This document shows, one piece after another, positions 62,745-64,000 of a DNA stretch of 64,000 bases (its first letter is position 1; every line of letters begins with the position of its first letter). The position numbers were made by a program, and so were the translations under genes. Under the pieces are notes generated by a model that was not told the DNA's origin, searched no databases, and worked only from the letters and a program-made list of their open reading frames with translations. The stretch comes from CAVPDE01 sp963702565 (lineage in GTDB: Bacteria > Desulfobacterota > DSM-4660 > Desulfatiglandales > HGW-15): the NCBI GenBank assembly GCA_963702565.1, contig CAVPDE010000001.1:15863-79862 (forward strand), written 5' to 3'.

Positions 62745-63188
62745 CTACTGACCGATCCCTCTCGACTCGAAAAGCTTTACGATTTCACCCTTTCCCTCTT
62801 TTTGAGCCTTGGCGAAAGGCGTAAGACCGTCCTTCCCTTTGATGTCTGTTTTTGCATTTCGATCCAGAAGAAGTTTGACCGCCTCGATATTGTTGGCCCA
62901 CACGGCGTCGTGCAGCGGCGTATACCCATTTTGGGGACCCACGGCATTGACGTCGAAGTTGTGCTCAAGAAGGAGTTTCACGATCTCCATGTTCTTTTGA
63001 AACATGGCCGCGTGAAGGGCCGTTCCGCCATAGGAGTCCCGTGCATCCGGGTTCACCCCCTTGCGCAAAAGTTCCTGCACTCTTTTGATATCGCCGTTGT
63101 AGGCAGCCTTGTGGATTTCTGCATTCTGCCCGTAGACCAACCCCGGCGAAAGAATCAGCAGAAAAAAGATCAGAAAACTTTTTTTCAA
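62745..63188 (-). CDS. Exported ankyrin-repeat protein
   Basis: 147 residues starting at a TTG that has AAGGAGG at ideal spacing. A signal peptide (KKSFLIFFLLILSPGLVYGQ) is followed by about four ankyrin repeats (EIHKAAYNGDIKRVQELLRK, YGGTALHAAMFQKNMEIVKL, NGYTPLHDAVWANNIEAVKL). It probably acts as a periplasmic protein-binding module. It starts 31 bp after the MoaD/ThiS-like gene, with which it is cotranscribed. Confidence 0.82.
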   Translation of the reverse strand: MKKSFLIFFLLILSPGLVYGQNAEIHKAAYNGDIKRVQELLRKGVNPDARDSYGGTALHAAMFQKNMEIVKLLLEHNFDVNAVGPQNGYTPLHDAVWANNIEAVKLLLDRNAKTDIKGKDGLTPFAKAQKEGKGEIVKLFESRGIGQ

Positions 63189-63219
63189 TAGATGCCTCCT
63201 TCGTCCTTTGCGTCTCGCT

Positions 63220-63456
63220 TTACATCCCGCCCGCAGCAGGTGCCAGCCCCAAGCGGTCGCCATCCCTTAGCACCGTGTCGAGCTCAGCCATTTTGCCATT
63301 GACGAAGATGATCTTGATTTCATCTGCGCGGAATCCCAGTCGCTTAATCACACTCCTGACGGTTTCTCCTTCTGAAAACTCACGGTCATCCCCATCCCTG
63401 AAATCGCACACATTCGCCTCCGAAAGCTTCGCAAAACATTTCAGACTGATCCTCAT
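63220..63456 (-). CDS. MoaD/ThiS-family sulfur carrier-like protein
   Basis: 78 residues with the beta-grasp pattern of MoaD/ThiS (VRSVIKRLGFRADEIKIIFV, NGKMAELDTVLRDGDRLGLA). The C-terminus reads PAAGGM, so the diglycine used for thiocarboxylation is followed by one extra Met. Unless that residue is removed, it could not be adenylated. GGAGG precedes the ATG. No molybdopterin or thiamine genes are adjacent. Confidence 0.8.
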   Translation of the reverse strand: MRISLKCFAKLSEANVCDFRDGDDREFSEGETVRSVIKRLGFRADEIKIIFVNGKMAELDTVLRDGDRLGLAPAAGGM

Positions 63457-63641
63457 GGCTTGCCCCTCCTCTCGTTAAGTGTGACGTGGTCTGCACTCCC
63501 TTATCACCTCTTCCTCACCCGGCGCCCATCGAGTCAATGGTTCAGGAACGCCCCTATTCCCATGAGTAGGAGGGACATCCTTGATATATTGACATTCTCT
63601 GTTACCCGATGGGTACGTTCATAACAATATAAGTCCCCGTC
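63457..63641. other. Intergenic region before the MoaD/ThiS-like gene
   Basis: 185 bp without a gene; it should contain the promoter of the MoaD/ThiS-ankyrin pair. Confidence 0.35.
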
Positions 63642-64000
63642 TCAAACTTGCTTTGGTGCCACGCTGCTTTTTCCCTTTTTATACCTCGCAGCTGGTTCAT
63701 TGATTTCGAACCCGATTCTTTTCCGCTCCGTCTCAGGTGGCCGCATGAGCTGGCGGATTGCTTCAAAAACGTCCTGGATCTGCTCATCATGAGCCTCTAT
63801 TCGCCCTTCCAATTGCTCCAGTTTGACGGCCAATTCTCTATGAACAGCCAACATCTCGCGGAGCCGCACAAAAACTCGCATTATCGCGATGTTAACCTGG
63901 ACCGCCCTTTCGCAACGCAGAACGGACGAAAGCATTGCCACTCCTTGTTCGGTTAACACATATGGAAGATACCGGCGACCTCCTTTTCCCTTTGAGATCA
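63642..64000 (-). CDS. ORF6N-domain protein, C-terminal part (5' end outside window)
   Basis: The frame runs in from the right edge with RRYLPYVLTEQGVAMLSSVL and VQVNIAIMRVFVRLREML, the end of an ORF6N (phage antirepressor/KilA-type) domain, then a coiled-coil-like helix (ELAVKLEQLEGRIEAHDEQI) and the short motif KRIGFEIN. Such genes are DNA-binding proteins of phage or mobile origin and are common as solitary chromosomal copies. Confidence 0.82.
   Translation of the reverse strand, partial: ISKGKGGRRYLPYVLTEQGVAMLSSVLRCERAVQVNIAIMRVFVRLREMLAVHRELAVKLEQLEGRIEAHDEQIQDVFEAIRQLMRPPETERKRIGFEINEPAARYKKGKSSVAPKQV

Overview
The window looks like chromosomal DNA of a Gram-negative, Desulfobacterota-like bacterium (the former deltaproteobacteria). 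This is an inference from the gene families present: an outer-membrane lipid transport (Mla) operon with a lipoprotein, DUF2333, STAS-MlaE, hydrogenase maturation HypA/HypB, EF-P with EpmA, and a sigma-54 promoter in front of amtB. No rRNA, tRNA or CRISPR array was recognised.

Layout. (1) 1-6.4 kb: two divergent nitrogen-control modules, a partial glnD-like gene with glnB on the minus strand and amtB-PII-glnD on the plus strand, with a sigma-54 site in front of amtB. (2) 6.4-10.8 kb: a PLP serine/threonine dehydratase, a Tat-type Fe/Mn superoxide dismutase, a DUF4197 remnant, and the overlapping efp-epmA-AMIN genes. (3) 10.8-30.6 kb: a 20-kb minus-strand RHS/YD-repeat locus. One large secreted RHS gene (24978-30092) is followed by five more copies or pieces of the RHS core. 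Three of the six core copies end in different C-terminal tips, each coupled to a small putative immunity gene. The other three run into genes for secreted proteins that share an N-terminus and differ at the C-terminus. Four copies of a REP-like inverted repeat mark unit boundaries. A 2.44-kb segment is duplicated nearly perfectly, and several units are broken by one- or two-base indels. (4) 30.7-36.7 kb: divergent cyclic-nucleotide-binding regulators next to an Mla-type operon (STAS-MlaE, MlaF, MlaD, lipoprotein). (5) 36.7-41.4 kb: an MBL hydrolase, a small kinase, hypB, hypA, DUF2333 and a response regulator.

(6) 42.3-57.8 kb: a run of plus-strand genes that I consider the best candidate for an undescribed system. 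It holds a caspase-like protease, a PHP metallohydrolase with an added N-terminal domain, three small proteins sharing one helix-plus-strand layout, a calcineurin-type phosphoesterase, a 1160-residue protein fusing about 16 membrane segments to a DUF362 domain, a 441-residue protein of unknown family coupled to it by TGATG, and a class III cyclase-AAA-helical repeat protein. (7) 58-64 kb: a B12-binding radical SAM protein, a quinone oxidoreductase, a tiny lipoprotein, and remnants (helix-turn-helix, DUF4143 ATPase, HNH nuclease) mixed with an ankyrin protein, a MoaD/ThiS-like protein and the 3' part of an ORF6N gene.

A second theme spans several regions. Many intergenic gaps between 3 and 40 kb carry short arrays with exact 7- or 8-base periodicity (for example GGAGNNNN seven times at 39525-39580), often with an inverted partner nearby. 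They lie inside or beside the amt, sod, mla and hyp gene clusters and are not explained by any gene.
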